A DNA stretch of 64,000 nucleotides from Pseudomonas sp. JQ170C (GTDB lineage: Bacteria > Pseudomonadota > Gammaproteobacteria > Pseudomonadales > Pseudomonadaceae). A model generated the notes under the pieces. The model saw only the letters and a program-made list of their open reading frames with translations, did no database searches and had not been told where the DNA came from. The stretch is taken from assembly GCF_035581345.1 (NCBI RefSeq), contig NZ_CP141608.1, positions 2,200,501 through 2,264,500 of the forward strand, written 5' to 3'. Below, one piece after another: positions 16,953 through 24,853 of the stretch. Every line of letters begins with the position of its first letter. The first letter of the stretch is position 1. Position numbers and translations under genes: made by a program.

Positions 16953-18641
16953 ATGATCGAGCAACGCTGGCAGAGCGCCTGGGAGCAACTGATTGCACCG
17001 GGCTCGCCGTTTGAAGTGGTGACCCCGGCCGACGGTGGCCCGCGCTATTTTCGCCACGCCGCCTGCGACCTGCTGCAACTCATCGACGCTGCGCGGGTGC
17101 ATGGCAACCGCGAGTTCGTGGTGTGGCAGGAGCAGCGGCTGACATTCGACCAGTACTTTGACCAGGTCGATCGACTGGCCGGGCAACTGATCGACAGCTT
17201 CAACGTGAAACCCGGCGAGCGCGTGGCCATCGCCATGCGCAACCAGCCGGCCTGGCTGGTGGTCTTTGCCGCCATCCAGCGCTGCGGCGCCGTGTGTGTG
17301 CCGCTCAACAGCTGGGGCCTGCGCGACGAGTTGCTGCACGGTGTGCAGGACAGCGGCGCCTGCCTGCTGCTGTGCGATGACGCCCGCTTGCAGGTGGTCG
17401 CCCAGGACCTGGCCGCGATCAACCTGCCCACCATCGTGGTCGGCGCCACGCCGGGGCTGGCACTGCCGGCTCACTGTCGCCGCTACGAGTACCTGCTGGC
17501 GGCACCACCGTTGCCGGTGCCGGCCCTGCAGCCGGACCCGGATGCGCCGGCGCTGATCCTCTATACCTCGGGTACCACCAGCCGCGCCAAAGGGGTGTTG
17601 TCCAGCCACCGGGCGATCTGCCAGGCGCTGACGGCACTGGAATTCCAGGGTGCGCACTGCGCCATGAGTTCGCCCGAGCGCATTGGTGCGGTGATCGACA
17701 GCGGCTTTGCCCCGACCAGCCTGATCGCCGTGCCGCTGTTTCATGTCAGTGGCCTGCATGCGCAGTTCTTGTTGGCCCTGCGCACCGGCCGGCGCCTGGT
17801 GCTGATGTACAAGTGGGATGTGGAGCGCGCGCTGGACCTGATTCGCGACGAGCACTGCACCCAGTTCAACGGCGCGCCGGTGATGATGCAGCAGTTGCTG
17901 GACTCGCCGCGCTTTGGCGGCGAGCACACCGCCAGCCTGTTCGGCCTTGGCCTGGGCGGCGGCGCCTCGACCACGGGATTGCTCGCCAGCATGATCGAGC
18001 GCAAACCCGATGCCATTGGCGGCAGCGGCTATGGCCTGACCGAAAGCAATGGCATCGGCGCGGCGGTGGGGGGCGACCAGTTCGTCTACAAGCCGTCCAG
18101 CTGTGGCTGGCCCTTGCCGATCGTCGATGTGCGTATCGGCAATGACCCGCAGCAGCCATTGCCGGTCGGCAGCAGCGGCCTGATCTGGCTGCGCGCGCCG
18201 ACCCTGATGCAGGGCTACTGGAACCTGCCGCAGGAAAGCGCCGCCACCTTGCGCGATGGCTGGCTCGATACCGGCGACACCGGCTACCTCGATGAAGAAG
18301 GCTTTCTGTGCATCAGCGGGCGAATCAAGGACCTGATCAACCGGGGCGGCGAGAAGATCTCGGCGGCCGAGATCGAGGCCTGCATCGGTGACATGCCGGG
18401 GGTGGAGGAGGCAGCTGCGTTTGCCATACCGCATCCGCAACTGGGCGAGGCGGTGGCACTGGCTGTGCGCGCCGTGCAGCACCTCGATGCCCAGGCCATC
18501 TGTGCCTATATCGGTGAACGCCTGGCGGCCTACAAGGTGCCGGCGCGGGTGTTCCTGCACGCAGGGCCGCTGCCGCGCAATGCCACCGGCAAAGTGATCA
18601 AGAGCGAGCTGCAAAAAACTGCCGCGCTGGCTGATTTTTAG
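16953..18641 (+). CDS. Acyl-CoA synthetase (AMP-forming), steroid carboxylate ligase candidate
   Basis: This 562-residue ANL-superfamily ligase has the P-loop LILYTSGTTSRAKGV, GSGYGLTESNG, the hinge CISGRIKDLINRGGEKIS and the C-terminal lysine motif RNATGKVIKSEL. It should activate a carboxylic acid to its CoA thioester through an acyl-adenylate. As the last gene of the side-chain operon it most likely primes a C24 bile acid or a shortened C22 acid for beta-oxidation. The open frame on the opposite strand (15687-18737) is a shadow. A stop at 18641 immediately precedes the operator for the next gene. Confidence 0.83.
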   Translation: MIEQRWQSAWEQLIAPGSPFEVVTPADGGPRYFRHAACDLLQLIDAARVHGNREFVVWQEQRLTFDQYFDQVDRLAGQLIDSFNVKPGERVAIAMRNQPAWLVVFAAIQRCGAVCVPLNSWGLRDELLHGVQDSGACLLLCDDARLQVVAQDLAAINLPTIVVGATPGLALPAHCRRYEYLLAAPPLPVPALQPDPDAPALILYTSGTTSRAKGVLSSHRAICQALTALEFQGAHCAMSSPERIGAVIDSGFAPTSLIAVPLFHVSGLHAQFLLALRTGRRLVLMYKWDVERALDLIRDEHCTQFNGAPVMMQQLLDSPRFGGEHTASLFGLGLGGGASTTGLLASMIERKPDAIGGSGYGLTESNGIGAAVGGDQFVYKPSSCGWPLPIVDVRIGNDPQQPLPVGSSGLIWLRAPTLMQGYWNLPQESAATLRDGWLDTGDTGYLDEEGFLCISGRIKDLINRGGEKISAAEIEACIGDMPGVEEAAAFAIPHPQLGEAVALAVRAVQHLDAQAICAYIGERLAAYKVPARVFLHAGPLPRNATGKVIKSELQKTAALADF

Positions 18642-18657
18642 TCTTTCCGGACGATGA
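18639..18657 (+). promoter_or_regulatory. TAGTC-N5-GGACGATGA operator, copy 3
   Basis: TAGTCTTTCCGGACGATGA begins in the stop codon of the acyl-CoA synthetase and ends 65 bases before the DUF1329 start at 18722. An AAGAAT hexamer sits at the -10 distance. It gives this gene its own promoter inside an otherwise rightward run. Confidence 0.75.
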
Positions 18658-18721
18658 ATGCTGCGCCAGAACGCGAAGAATGAGCTGTACCCGAAAGCCT
18701 TATCAGCGAAGGAGGCAATAC

Positions 18722-20104
18722 ATGAAAATAACAACAACAGGTGTCGTGCTCGCGACCGCGATGGTGGTCAACACCGGTCTGATCGGTAGCGCACTGGCCC
18801 AGGTGTCGCCCCAGGAAGCAGAAAAATTGGGCAAGGAGCTGACCTGTGTCGGCGCCGAGCAGGCCGGCAACGCCGCTGGCACCATCCCGCCTTACACCGG
18901 CAAATACCTGGGTGAAGTACCGGGCTGGAACCATGTGAAATTCTCCGGCGACCAGCCGGTGGACCCGTATGCCGACGAGAAGCCGATCCTGGTGATCACC
19001 GCGCAGAACATGGCCCAGTACGAGGCGAACCTGACCGACGGCCAGAAAGCCCTGCTCAAGAAATACCCCACCAGCTACAAGATGAATATCTACCCGGGCC
19101 ATCGGGACTTCCGTTACCCCGACTACGTCTGCAACCGCGCCAAGTACAACGCCCTGAACGCCAAGCTGGTCAACGACGGGCTGGGTATCGAAGGCCTGGG
19201 CCAGGTACCGTTCCCGATTCCCAAGAACGGCATGGAAGTGCTGTGGAACCACCAACTGCCAGCCCGTGCCTACACCGAAGAGAAGATCAGCGACCTGGCG
19301 TCGGTATTGCCCAATGGCAGCATCGGCTGGGGCCGCGCCCACGCGCGTAACCTGTCACAGGCCAACTCGCCGACGGTCGAGCCCAAGACCGAAGACCGGA
19401 TCCAGGCCATGAGCTACAACACCACGCTCAAGCCTGCCCGTGACAACGGCGTGATCAGCATCTCCCATGAACCCTACAACTTCGCCGTCGATGCGCGTCA
19501 GGCGTGGAACTACAGCCCCTCCACCCGCCGCGTGCGCCAGTTGCCGGGCTACGGCTACGACCAGCCGATGATCGGCACCAACGGCACCATGATTGTCGAC
19601 GAAGACCGCCTGTTCAACGGCGGGCCGGAGCGTTACAACTGGAAGCTGATCGGCAAGCGCGAGATCTACGCCCCGGCCAACGCCTTCAAGGCCAACGCGG
19701 CCAACGTCAAGTACGCTGAACTGCTGACGCCCAATCATCCCAACCCTGAGTACATGCGTTATGAGCTGCGCCGGGTGTGGGTGGTGGAGGCCGACCTGAA
19801 GGAAGGCTATCGCCATGTGTATGGCAAGCGTGTGCTGTTTATCGACGAGGACACCTGGAACGCGGTGATGGCCGATAACTTCGATGTCCGTGGGCAGTTG
19901 TGGAAGCACGCGATGATCAACTACTACTACCACCCGGACATGAGTGGCTGGCAGGCGGGGTCGCAGTTTTTCATGGACCTGAACTCGGGGCAGTACACCG
20001 GGTATGGGATGACCAACGAGGCGAAGAAGGGGCCGATTCTCAACGAGTCGAAGTTTACCCCGGATATGTATACGGCGGATGCGGCGCGGGCTATCGGGCG
20101 CTGA
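18722..20104 (+). CDS. DUF1329 exported protein
   Basis: The product has 460 residues from the ATG at 18722, with AAGGAGG 7 bases upstream. The longer frame from 18680 is rejected because it skips that site. A Sec signal peptide spans residues 1-26 (MKITTTGVVLATAMVV..ALA, cleavage before Gln27). The rest is soluble and rich in Tyr/Asn with no further membrane segment. DUF1329 proteins have no firmly known function, have a LolA/LolB-like fold, and occur with DUF1302 outer-membrane proteins and MMPL pumps in Pseudomonas catabolic clusters. DUF1302, YCF48 and MMPL genes are all in this window, so a periplasmic carrier for steroids is the working idea. Confidence 0.8.
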   Translation: MKITTTGVVLATAMVVNTGLIGSALAQVSPQEAEKLGKELTCVGAEQAGNAAGTIPPYTGKYLGEVPGWNHVKFSGDQPVDPYADEKPILVITAQNMAQYEANLTDGQKALLKKYPTSYKMNIYPGHRDFRYPDYVCNRAKYNALNAKLVNDGLGIEGLGQVPFPIPKNGMEVLWNHQLPARAYTEEKISDLASVLPNGSIGWGRAHARNLSQANSPTVEPKTEDRIQAMSYNTTLKPARDNGVISISHEPYNFAVDARQAWNYSPSTRRVRQLPGYGYDQPMIGTNGTMIVDEDRLFNGGPERYNWKLIGKREIYAPANAFKANAANVKYAELLTPNHPNPEYMRYELRRVWVVEADLKEGYRHVYGKRVLFIDEDTWNAVMADNFDVRGQLWKHAMINYYYHPDMSGWQAGSQFFMDLNSGQYTGYGMTNEAKKGPILNESKFTPDMYTADAARAIGR

Positions 20105-20122
20105 TCCAGTCATATGCCTGCT

Positions 20123-20156
20123 CCCACCACGGTGTTGTGGTGGGGGTGGGTTTTTT
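20123..20156 (+). terminator. Rho-independent terminator after DUF1329 gene
   Basis: CCCACCAC and GTGGTGGG form an 8-bp perfect stem with a 6-base loop. A G-rich spacer and six Ts follow, starting 19 bases after the stop at 20104. Confidence 0.8.
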
Positions 20157-20159
20157 GCG

Positions 20160-20722
20160 ATTTGCGCCCTTGTGGCGCATTTTTTTTGGGGCTTTGAGTC
20201 CTGTTGGTGTTGCGGCTGTAGGCTTATCCATTTCATGCGGTGACGCTGCCGGCCCCTTCCGCCTTTACGGCGGCCTACTTTTTTCTTGAAAATCGCCTGC
20301 CCCACCAGGGGCCCTACGCTGCGCTTCGGGTCCCCTCACTGGTTAACTGGGCAGAAGATCAAGATCAAAAGCACAATTCGCTGCGCTCTTGCTGGCCTGC
20401 GCTGGCTGTAGGAGCGGGTTTGCTGTGGGAGCGGGCTTGCCCCGCGATAGGCCCCTGAGTCATGCACATCCAGGCGCAACGGCGAAGCGGGATCACCGGC
20501 AGGAATGGATTTGTCGGCCGGATTCTAGATCCATCGCGGGGCAAGCCCGCTCCCACAGCAGGCCCGCACCCACCGGCAATTTTTTGGTAGCCGCTGCCGA
20601 GGAACGAGGCTGCGATCGGCCGCAAGGCGGCCGTAATCCGGAGCACTCCAGATTCACGCACTTGCGCTGGCCGAGGGTTTTCGATTTGCTGTGGGTTCCA
20701 CGGTGATCGCTCAAAGGTATTC
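20160..20722. repeat. Non-coding stretch with degenerate repeat and REP elements
   Basis: No gene is seen. Bases 20240-20410 (GACGCTGCCGGCCCCTTCC..., CCCCACCAGGGGCCCT, ...AAAAGCACAATTCGCTGCGC) are a shorter version of a sequence also found at 21835-22144 on the other side of traX. REP cores occur at 20408-20450 and 20533-20562, and a half hairpin element GTAGCCGCTGCCGAGGAACGAGGCTGCGATCGG lies near 20588-20620. Confidence 0.75.
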
Positions 20723-21436
20723 ATGCCCCCCTTCAACCAACGCTCGGCAGGCCTCGATCTGGTCAAGTGGTTGGCCATGGTCACGATGGTGGCCGATCAT
20801 CTGCGGTTTATCTGGCCGTCGGCCGAATGGCTGTTCGTTGTCGGCCGTCTCGCGTTCCCGCTGTTCTGCCTGGCCATTGCCGCCAACGTCGCACGTTCGG
20901 CGGTGGGGCAGGTATTCACGTCGGCCAATGGCCGTTACCTGGGCTGGATGCTGGTGTTCTCGGTGCTTTCGGAGTGGCCCTATCACGTGCTGGATGTCGG
21001 TACCCGCACGTTCAGCATCATGCCGACCCTGACCCTGGGGTTGCTGCTGGCCTGGGGTGTCCATCACGCCACCCGGCCCATGAGGCTGCTTGCCCTGGGT
21101 ACGCTATTGGTGGCGCTGCTGGCGTCGGACGTGCTGATGTACGGCTGGCCCGGGGTGGTGTTGCCGTCGGCATTTTTATTGGCGCTTCGGGGCGGTCGGG
21201 GCACCTGGCTGGTGCCCGGGTTTGTGGCAGTGATGGCCAACCTGAGCAACGACTGGCTGCGGGCCAATCTGCTCGAGCCGATTACGCTGATGACCGTCAT
21301 GGCGGCGCTGGTGTCGGCCCCGTTGGGGATAGGGATACTGCGCGCGCAGTATTCACTGCAGGTCTGGCGGGTAGGGCGCTGGGGGTATTGGTTTTACCCC
21401 CTGCACTTGTCGCTGATCAAACTGTGGACCCTGTAG
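20723..21436 (+). CDS. TraX-family membrane protein
   Basis: This 237-residue polytopic protein starts QRSAGLDLVKWLAMVTMVADHLRFI, the hallmark N-terminus of TraX-type proteins, whose plasmid F member N-acetylates pilin. About seven hydrophobic segments follow. It ends WGYWFYPLHLSLIKLW, also typical. Chromosomal TraX homologues are common in Pseudomonas and need not be linked to conjugation; no other transfer gene is present. Its TAG stop is supplied by the REP core that begins at 21433. It sits between two copies of a degenerate repeat and has no operator copy, so it is probably unrelated to steroid use. Confidence 0.8.
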   Translation: MPPFNQRSAGLDLVKWLAMVTMVADHLRFIWPSAEWLFVVGRLAFPLFCLAIAANVARSAVGQVFTSANGRYLGWMLVFSVLSEWPYHVLDVGTRTFSIMPTLTLGLLLAWGVHHATRPMRLLALGTLLVALLASDVLMYGWPGVVLPSAFLLALRGGRGTWLVPGFVAVMANLSNDWLRANLLEPITLMTVMAALVSAPLGIGILRAQYSLQVWRVGRWGYWFYPLHLSLIKLWTL

Positions 21437-22196
21437 GCGCGGGCTTGCCCCGCGAGGCGATGTGACTGACCAATCGCTAGCGTGGGGCAAGCTTGCCCCG
21501 CGATGGCCCCTGAGTCGTACACATCCGGTAGGACCATCACTGGCCCCGCTTTGGGGTGTTGGTATGGGTGGTCTTATCCATTGGCTACGCGCCCAATCGC
21601 AGCCTGGCGGCAGCGGCTACGGGGTGTGGCCGCTGCCGAGGCATGAGGCTGCGATCGGCTGCGTAGCAGCCGCAAGAGGGTCGATACACAATCAAATGCC
21701 GTGGCCGCTACGCGCCCAATCGCAGCCTGTCGGCAGCGGCTACGGGTGTAGCCGCTGCCGAGGCACGAGGCTGCGATCGGCTGCGCAGCAGCCGCAAGAG
21801 GGTCGATACACAATCCAATGCCATGGCCGCTATGGTGACGCTGATTCACCTTTGCGCCCTTACGGCGCCTTACTTTGGCAGTCGCCCCAAAGTAAGCAAA
21901 GGGCTTGCCCCACCAGGGGCCCTGCGCTGCGCTTCGGGTCCCCTCACTGCGGTGTCGCTACGGGGCATTGCGAGCTACGCGTTGCAAGCAACGCTACGCT
22001 TCGCATCTTCGGCATTCGCCGAAGGCGCTTCGCGCTAGCCCCTCCGCGACACCTCCGTTCGGCCCTTCTGGAACGGGGCCGGTGGATCAAAAGCCAGATC
22101 AAGATCAAAAGCACAATTCGCTGCGCTCTTGCTGGCCAGCGCTGTTCTTTCAAACTGCACCAAACCACTGTAGGAGCGGGCTCCTACAGTGAATGC
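21433..22196. repeat. Repeat-rich intergenic region with two hairpin-element units
   Basis: No gene is seen in 760 bp. REP cores lie at 21433-21510. Two units of the 122-bp element also forming the 32333-32941 array span about 21580-21832 (shared text GAGGGTCGATACACAATC). Bases 21835-22144 are a degenerate element (GCCCTTACGGCGCCTTACTTTGGC, CCCCAAAGTAAGCAAAGGGC) whose short relative lies at 20240-20410. A small inverted repeat GTAGGAGCGGGCTCCTAC at about 22171-22188 precedes the MFS stop. Confidence 0.8.
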
Positions 22197-23525
22197 TCAC
22201 GCGGTGGCGGCGACGGGTGCGGCTTCGATGACCGGGGCTTTGAGTTGCCGACGATACCCCGGCAACGCCAACGCCAGGAAGATCGCCGCCAACGCCAGCA
22301 TCGACACCGACGCCGCCAGCGCATAACGCAGCGATTCAGCCCCCAGGGTCGGCAGGAAGAAGTCGCTGAGCATGCCGATCAACAAGGGGCCAACCCCCAC
22401 GCCGAGCAAGGTCATCGACATCACGAAGATCGCGGTCGCCTGGGCCAGGCGGGTGGCCGGGAACAGGTGGGTGATGGCGCCCAGGCACGGTGTTGCCCAC
22501 CACACGCCAAAGAAGCCGAACACGCTGTAGAACAGGAAGGCCGTCGGTACGTCGATGCTGCCGATTTGGAAGGCCGTGCCCTGGGGCCAGAGGAAGTAGG
22601 CCAGGGCAAACGGGATGCTGATCAGCGTGCCCAGCAGTGGTACGCCGATCTGCCAGCCAACATCGCGACGGGCCATGCGGTCGGTGACGATGCCGCACAC
22701 CAGGGTGCCCAGGGTCGAGCCGGTGCCCCCGACCACGCCGACCAGAAAGCCCGCTTGCTGGATGTTCAAGCCGTGGGAGCGAATCAGGAAGCTCGGGCTC
22801 CAGGTGCCGATGGCGTAGCCGGCAATCGCTGCGGCGCCGCCGGTCAGTACCAGCCACAGGAACGACGGCGTTTTCATCAGTTCCTGCAGGGTCTTCAACC
22901 AACCCTCATGTTGCGTGGCCACCAGGTGCGCAGGCACGGGGGCGGTCTTGGGGGTGCGCACGGTCAGCAGCAACAGCAGGCCGAGGAAGATCCCCGGCGC
23001 GCCGATCAGCAAAAACGCCAGGCGCCAGCCGTGGTGCTGGGCGATCCAGCCGCCCAGGCCCAGGCCGACAATGGCGCCCAGGCTCGAACCGAGCATCAGC
23101 ACCGCAAGCGCCGTGGAGCGGCGCCGCGCCGGGTATAAATCCGACACCATGGCCACCGACGGCGCCGTGCCGCCCGCTTCACCCACCGCCACGCCAATGC
23201 GCGCCAGCACCAGCATCAGGAAGCTGCCGGCCACCCCGCAGAGCATGGTCATCAGGCTCCAGGCGATGCAGCTCAGGGCAATCACCGGCTTGCGCCCGAT
23301 GCGGTCGGACAGGCGCCCCAGCGGGAAGCCGAACAGGGTGTAGAACACCGCGAAGGTCACCCCCGACAGCAGGCCGATGCCGGTGTCGGAAATGCCGAAT
23401 TCGAGCTTCACCGGCTCGATCAGGATCGCCATCAACTGGCGGTCGATGTAGTTGAACACGTAGATCGCGGCGAGCACGAACAACGCATAGTGCGTGCGCC
23501 ATGTAACAGGGGTCGAGGTCGTCAC
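22197..23525 (-). CDS. MFS transporter
   Basis: The product has 442 residues from the GTG at 23525 (GGGAG about 9 bases upstream). The ATG at 23582 is rejected because it lies 2 bases from the operator and inside the presumed promoter. Twelve hydrophobic segments are visible. Major-facilitator motifs are NYIDRQLMAILIEPVK in the first helix and GFPLGRLSDRIGRKPV in the loop 2-3 (G-x3-D-R-x-G-R-[KR]). It should carry an organic anion such as a steroid acid across the inner membrane, in symport or as an exporter. It is divergent from the OYE-acyl-CoA synthetase operon and has its own operator copy. Confidence 0.82.
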   Translation of the reverse strand: MTTSTPVTWRTHYALFVLAAIYVFNYIDRQLMAILIEPVKLEFGISDTGIGLLSGVTFAVFYTLFGFPLGRLSDRIGRKPVIALSCIAWSLMTMLCGVAGSFLMLVLARIGVAVGEAGGTAPSVAMVSDLYPARRRSTALAVLMLGSSLGAIVGLGLGGWIAQHHGWRLAFLLIGAPGIFLGLLLLLTVRTPKTAPVPAHLVATQHEGWLKTLQELMKTPSFLWLVLTGGAAAIAGYAIGTWSPSFLIRSHGLNIQQAGFLVGVVGGTGSTLGTLVCGIVTDRMARRDVGWQIGVPLLGTLISIPFALAYFLWPQGTAFQIGSIDVPTAFLFYSVFGFFGVWWATPCLGAITHLFPATRLAQATAIFVMSMTLLGVGVGPLLIGMLSDFFLPTLGAESLRYALAASVSMLALAAIFLALALPGYRRQLKAPVIEAAPVAATA

Positions 23526-23583
23526 AGCGGGTGCTCCCGGTCTTGTTCTAGTCGGCAGATCGTCGGGGGTTGCGCAGGGCATT

Positions 23584-23602
23584 TCATCGTCCGTTCAGAC
23601 CA
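23584..23602 (-). promoter_or_regulatory. TAGTC-N5-GGACGATGA operator, copy 4
   Basis: Read leftward it is TGGTCTGAACGGACGATGA, ending 59 bases before the chosen MFS start at 23525. That distance independently supports the GTG start over the upstream ATG. Confidence 0.75.
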
Positions 23603-23633
23603 GTTCCGCAGAGTTCCAGCCAGCCGGCAAATC

Positions 23634-23652
23634 TAGTCTCGACGGACGATGT
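23634..23652 (+). promoter_or_regulatory. TAGTC-N5-GGACGATGT operator, copy 5
   Basis: TAGTCTCGACGGACGATGT is followed by CAATCAT at 23671-23677 at the -10 distance. It precedes the OYE gene at 23768 with a longer leader (115 bases). It lies 31 bases from copy 4, one for each direction. Confidence 0.75.
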
Positions 23653-23767
23653 TTCGTCTCGGCCGTAGGTCAATCATTCAGCCCATCTTCGGCGTTTCAC
23701 CAATCCCTGCCGCCGTGCAGCGCGATTCTGGCACAGCCGGAAAATTCCAAGAAGTGAAGGAGCTGAC

Positions 23768-24853
23768 ATGAGCATCTTGTTCGAGCCGCTGCGCCTGGGC
23801 GACCTGCAACTGGCCAATCGCATCGTCATGGCGCCGATGACCCGCAGCCGTGCCGGCAGCGATGCGCTGCCGGGCGCCGAGATGGTCGAGTACTACCGCC
23901 AGCGTGCCAGTGCCGGGCTGATCGTGGCCGAAGGCACCGCGCCGTCGGCCAGCGGCCTGGGCTATTGCCGCACCCCGGCGATCTACAGCACTGAACAGAT
24001 TGCCGCCTGGCGCCGGGTGACCGATGCCGTGCATGAGCGCGGTGGCCAGATCGTGCTGCAACTGATGCATGTGGGCCGCGCCGCCAGCCATCACAACAAG
24101 CCCCGTGGCGCGAGCACCGTGGCGCCGTCGGCGCTGCGGGCACACACCCGGCTGTTTACCGATGTCGCCGGGATGGTCGACACCGATGCGCCCCAGGCCC
24201 TGACCCTGGAAGGCATCAACACGGTGATCGGCGACTACCGACAGGCGGCGCTCAACGCCCGTGAAGCGGGTTTTGACGGTGTCGAACTGCACTGCACCAG
24301 CGGTTACCTGCCAATGCAGTTCATGGCCTCGGGCAGCAATCAGCGCGAGGACGCCTACGGCGGCAGCGCAGCCAACCGGGTAAGGTTCGTCAAGGAAGTG
24401 CTCGAGGCCATGGCCGCCGCCATCGGTGCCGGTCGGGTGGGTTACCGTCAATGCCCGGGCAACCCCTACAACGACATCAGCGATGCCAACCCGGCTGAAA
24501 CCGCGACTGCCCTGTGCGCCGCCGTGGCGCCCCTGCGTCTGGCCTACCTGCACATCATGCGCTCGCCAGCGGCGGGCCTCGACGCCTTCGCCCTGGCCCG
24601 CCAGCACAGTGATTGCGGCCTGATCCTCAATGACGGGTTCGATGGGCCGTCGGCCCAGGCAGCGCTGGAGGCGGGCGAGGGGGATGCGGTGTCGTTCGGT
24701 CGTCACTTCATCGCCAACCCGGACCTGGTCGAGCGCCTTCAACAGGGCTTGCCGCTGGCCGGGTTCGACCGCCACACCCTCTACACCCCAGGTGCAAAGG
24801 GCTACTCGGATTACCCCGCGTACCAGGCCGCCACCCTGGAGGTGACGCCATGA
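23768..24853 (+). CDS. Old Yellow Enzyme-family flavin oxidoreductase with altered His/Asn pair
   Basis: This 361-residue classical OYE barrel has LFEPLRLGDLQLANRIVMAPMTRSRA at the N-terminus, QLMHVGRAA, and GSNQREDAYGG. AAGGAGCTGAC precedes the ATG. OYEs reduce activated C=C bonds with NAD(P)H through FMN. The substrate-binding His-x-x-Asn/His pair of the family (HSANGYL in OYE1) reads His175-Cys-Thr-Ser178-Gly-Tyr180 here, so the second residue is Ser. Substrate binding is therefore probably atypical, perhaps a dienone or a steroid CoA ester. The gene overlaps the next start by 4 bp (ATGA). Confidence 0.82.
   Translation: MSILFEPLRLGDLQLANRIVMAPMTRSRAGSDALPGAEMVEYYRQRASAGLIVAEGTAPSASGLGYCRTPAIYSTEQIAAWRRVTDAVHERGGQIVLQLMHVGRAASHHNKPRGASTVAPSALRAHTRLFTDVAGMVDTDAPQALTLEGINTVIGDYRQAALNAREAGFDGVELHCTSGYLPMQFMASGSNQREDAYGGSAANRVRFVKEVLEAMAAAIGAGRVGYRQCPGNPYNDISDANPAETATALCAAVAPLRLAYLHIMRSPAAGLDAFALARQHSDCGLILNDGFDGPSAQAALEAGEGDAVSFGRHFIANPDLVERLQQGLPLAGFDRHTLYTPGAKGYSDYPAYQAATLEVTP

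Noticed and set aside
15687..18737. 1016-codon leftward open frame opposite the ACAD and acyl-CoA synthetase genes
   Set aside because: The rightward genes carry clear catalytic motifs. The leftward frame is Gln/His/Ala-rich with no domain and spans two unrelated genes.
20723..21436. Conjugative element suggested by the TraX homologue
   Set aside because: No other transfer, relaxase or integrase gene and no attachment site is visible; chromosomal TraX homologues are common.
21462..23138. 558-codon rightward open frame through the repeats and opposite the MFS gene
   Set aside because: It begins in REP and hairpin repeats and continues antisense to an obvious 12-helix transporter.
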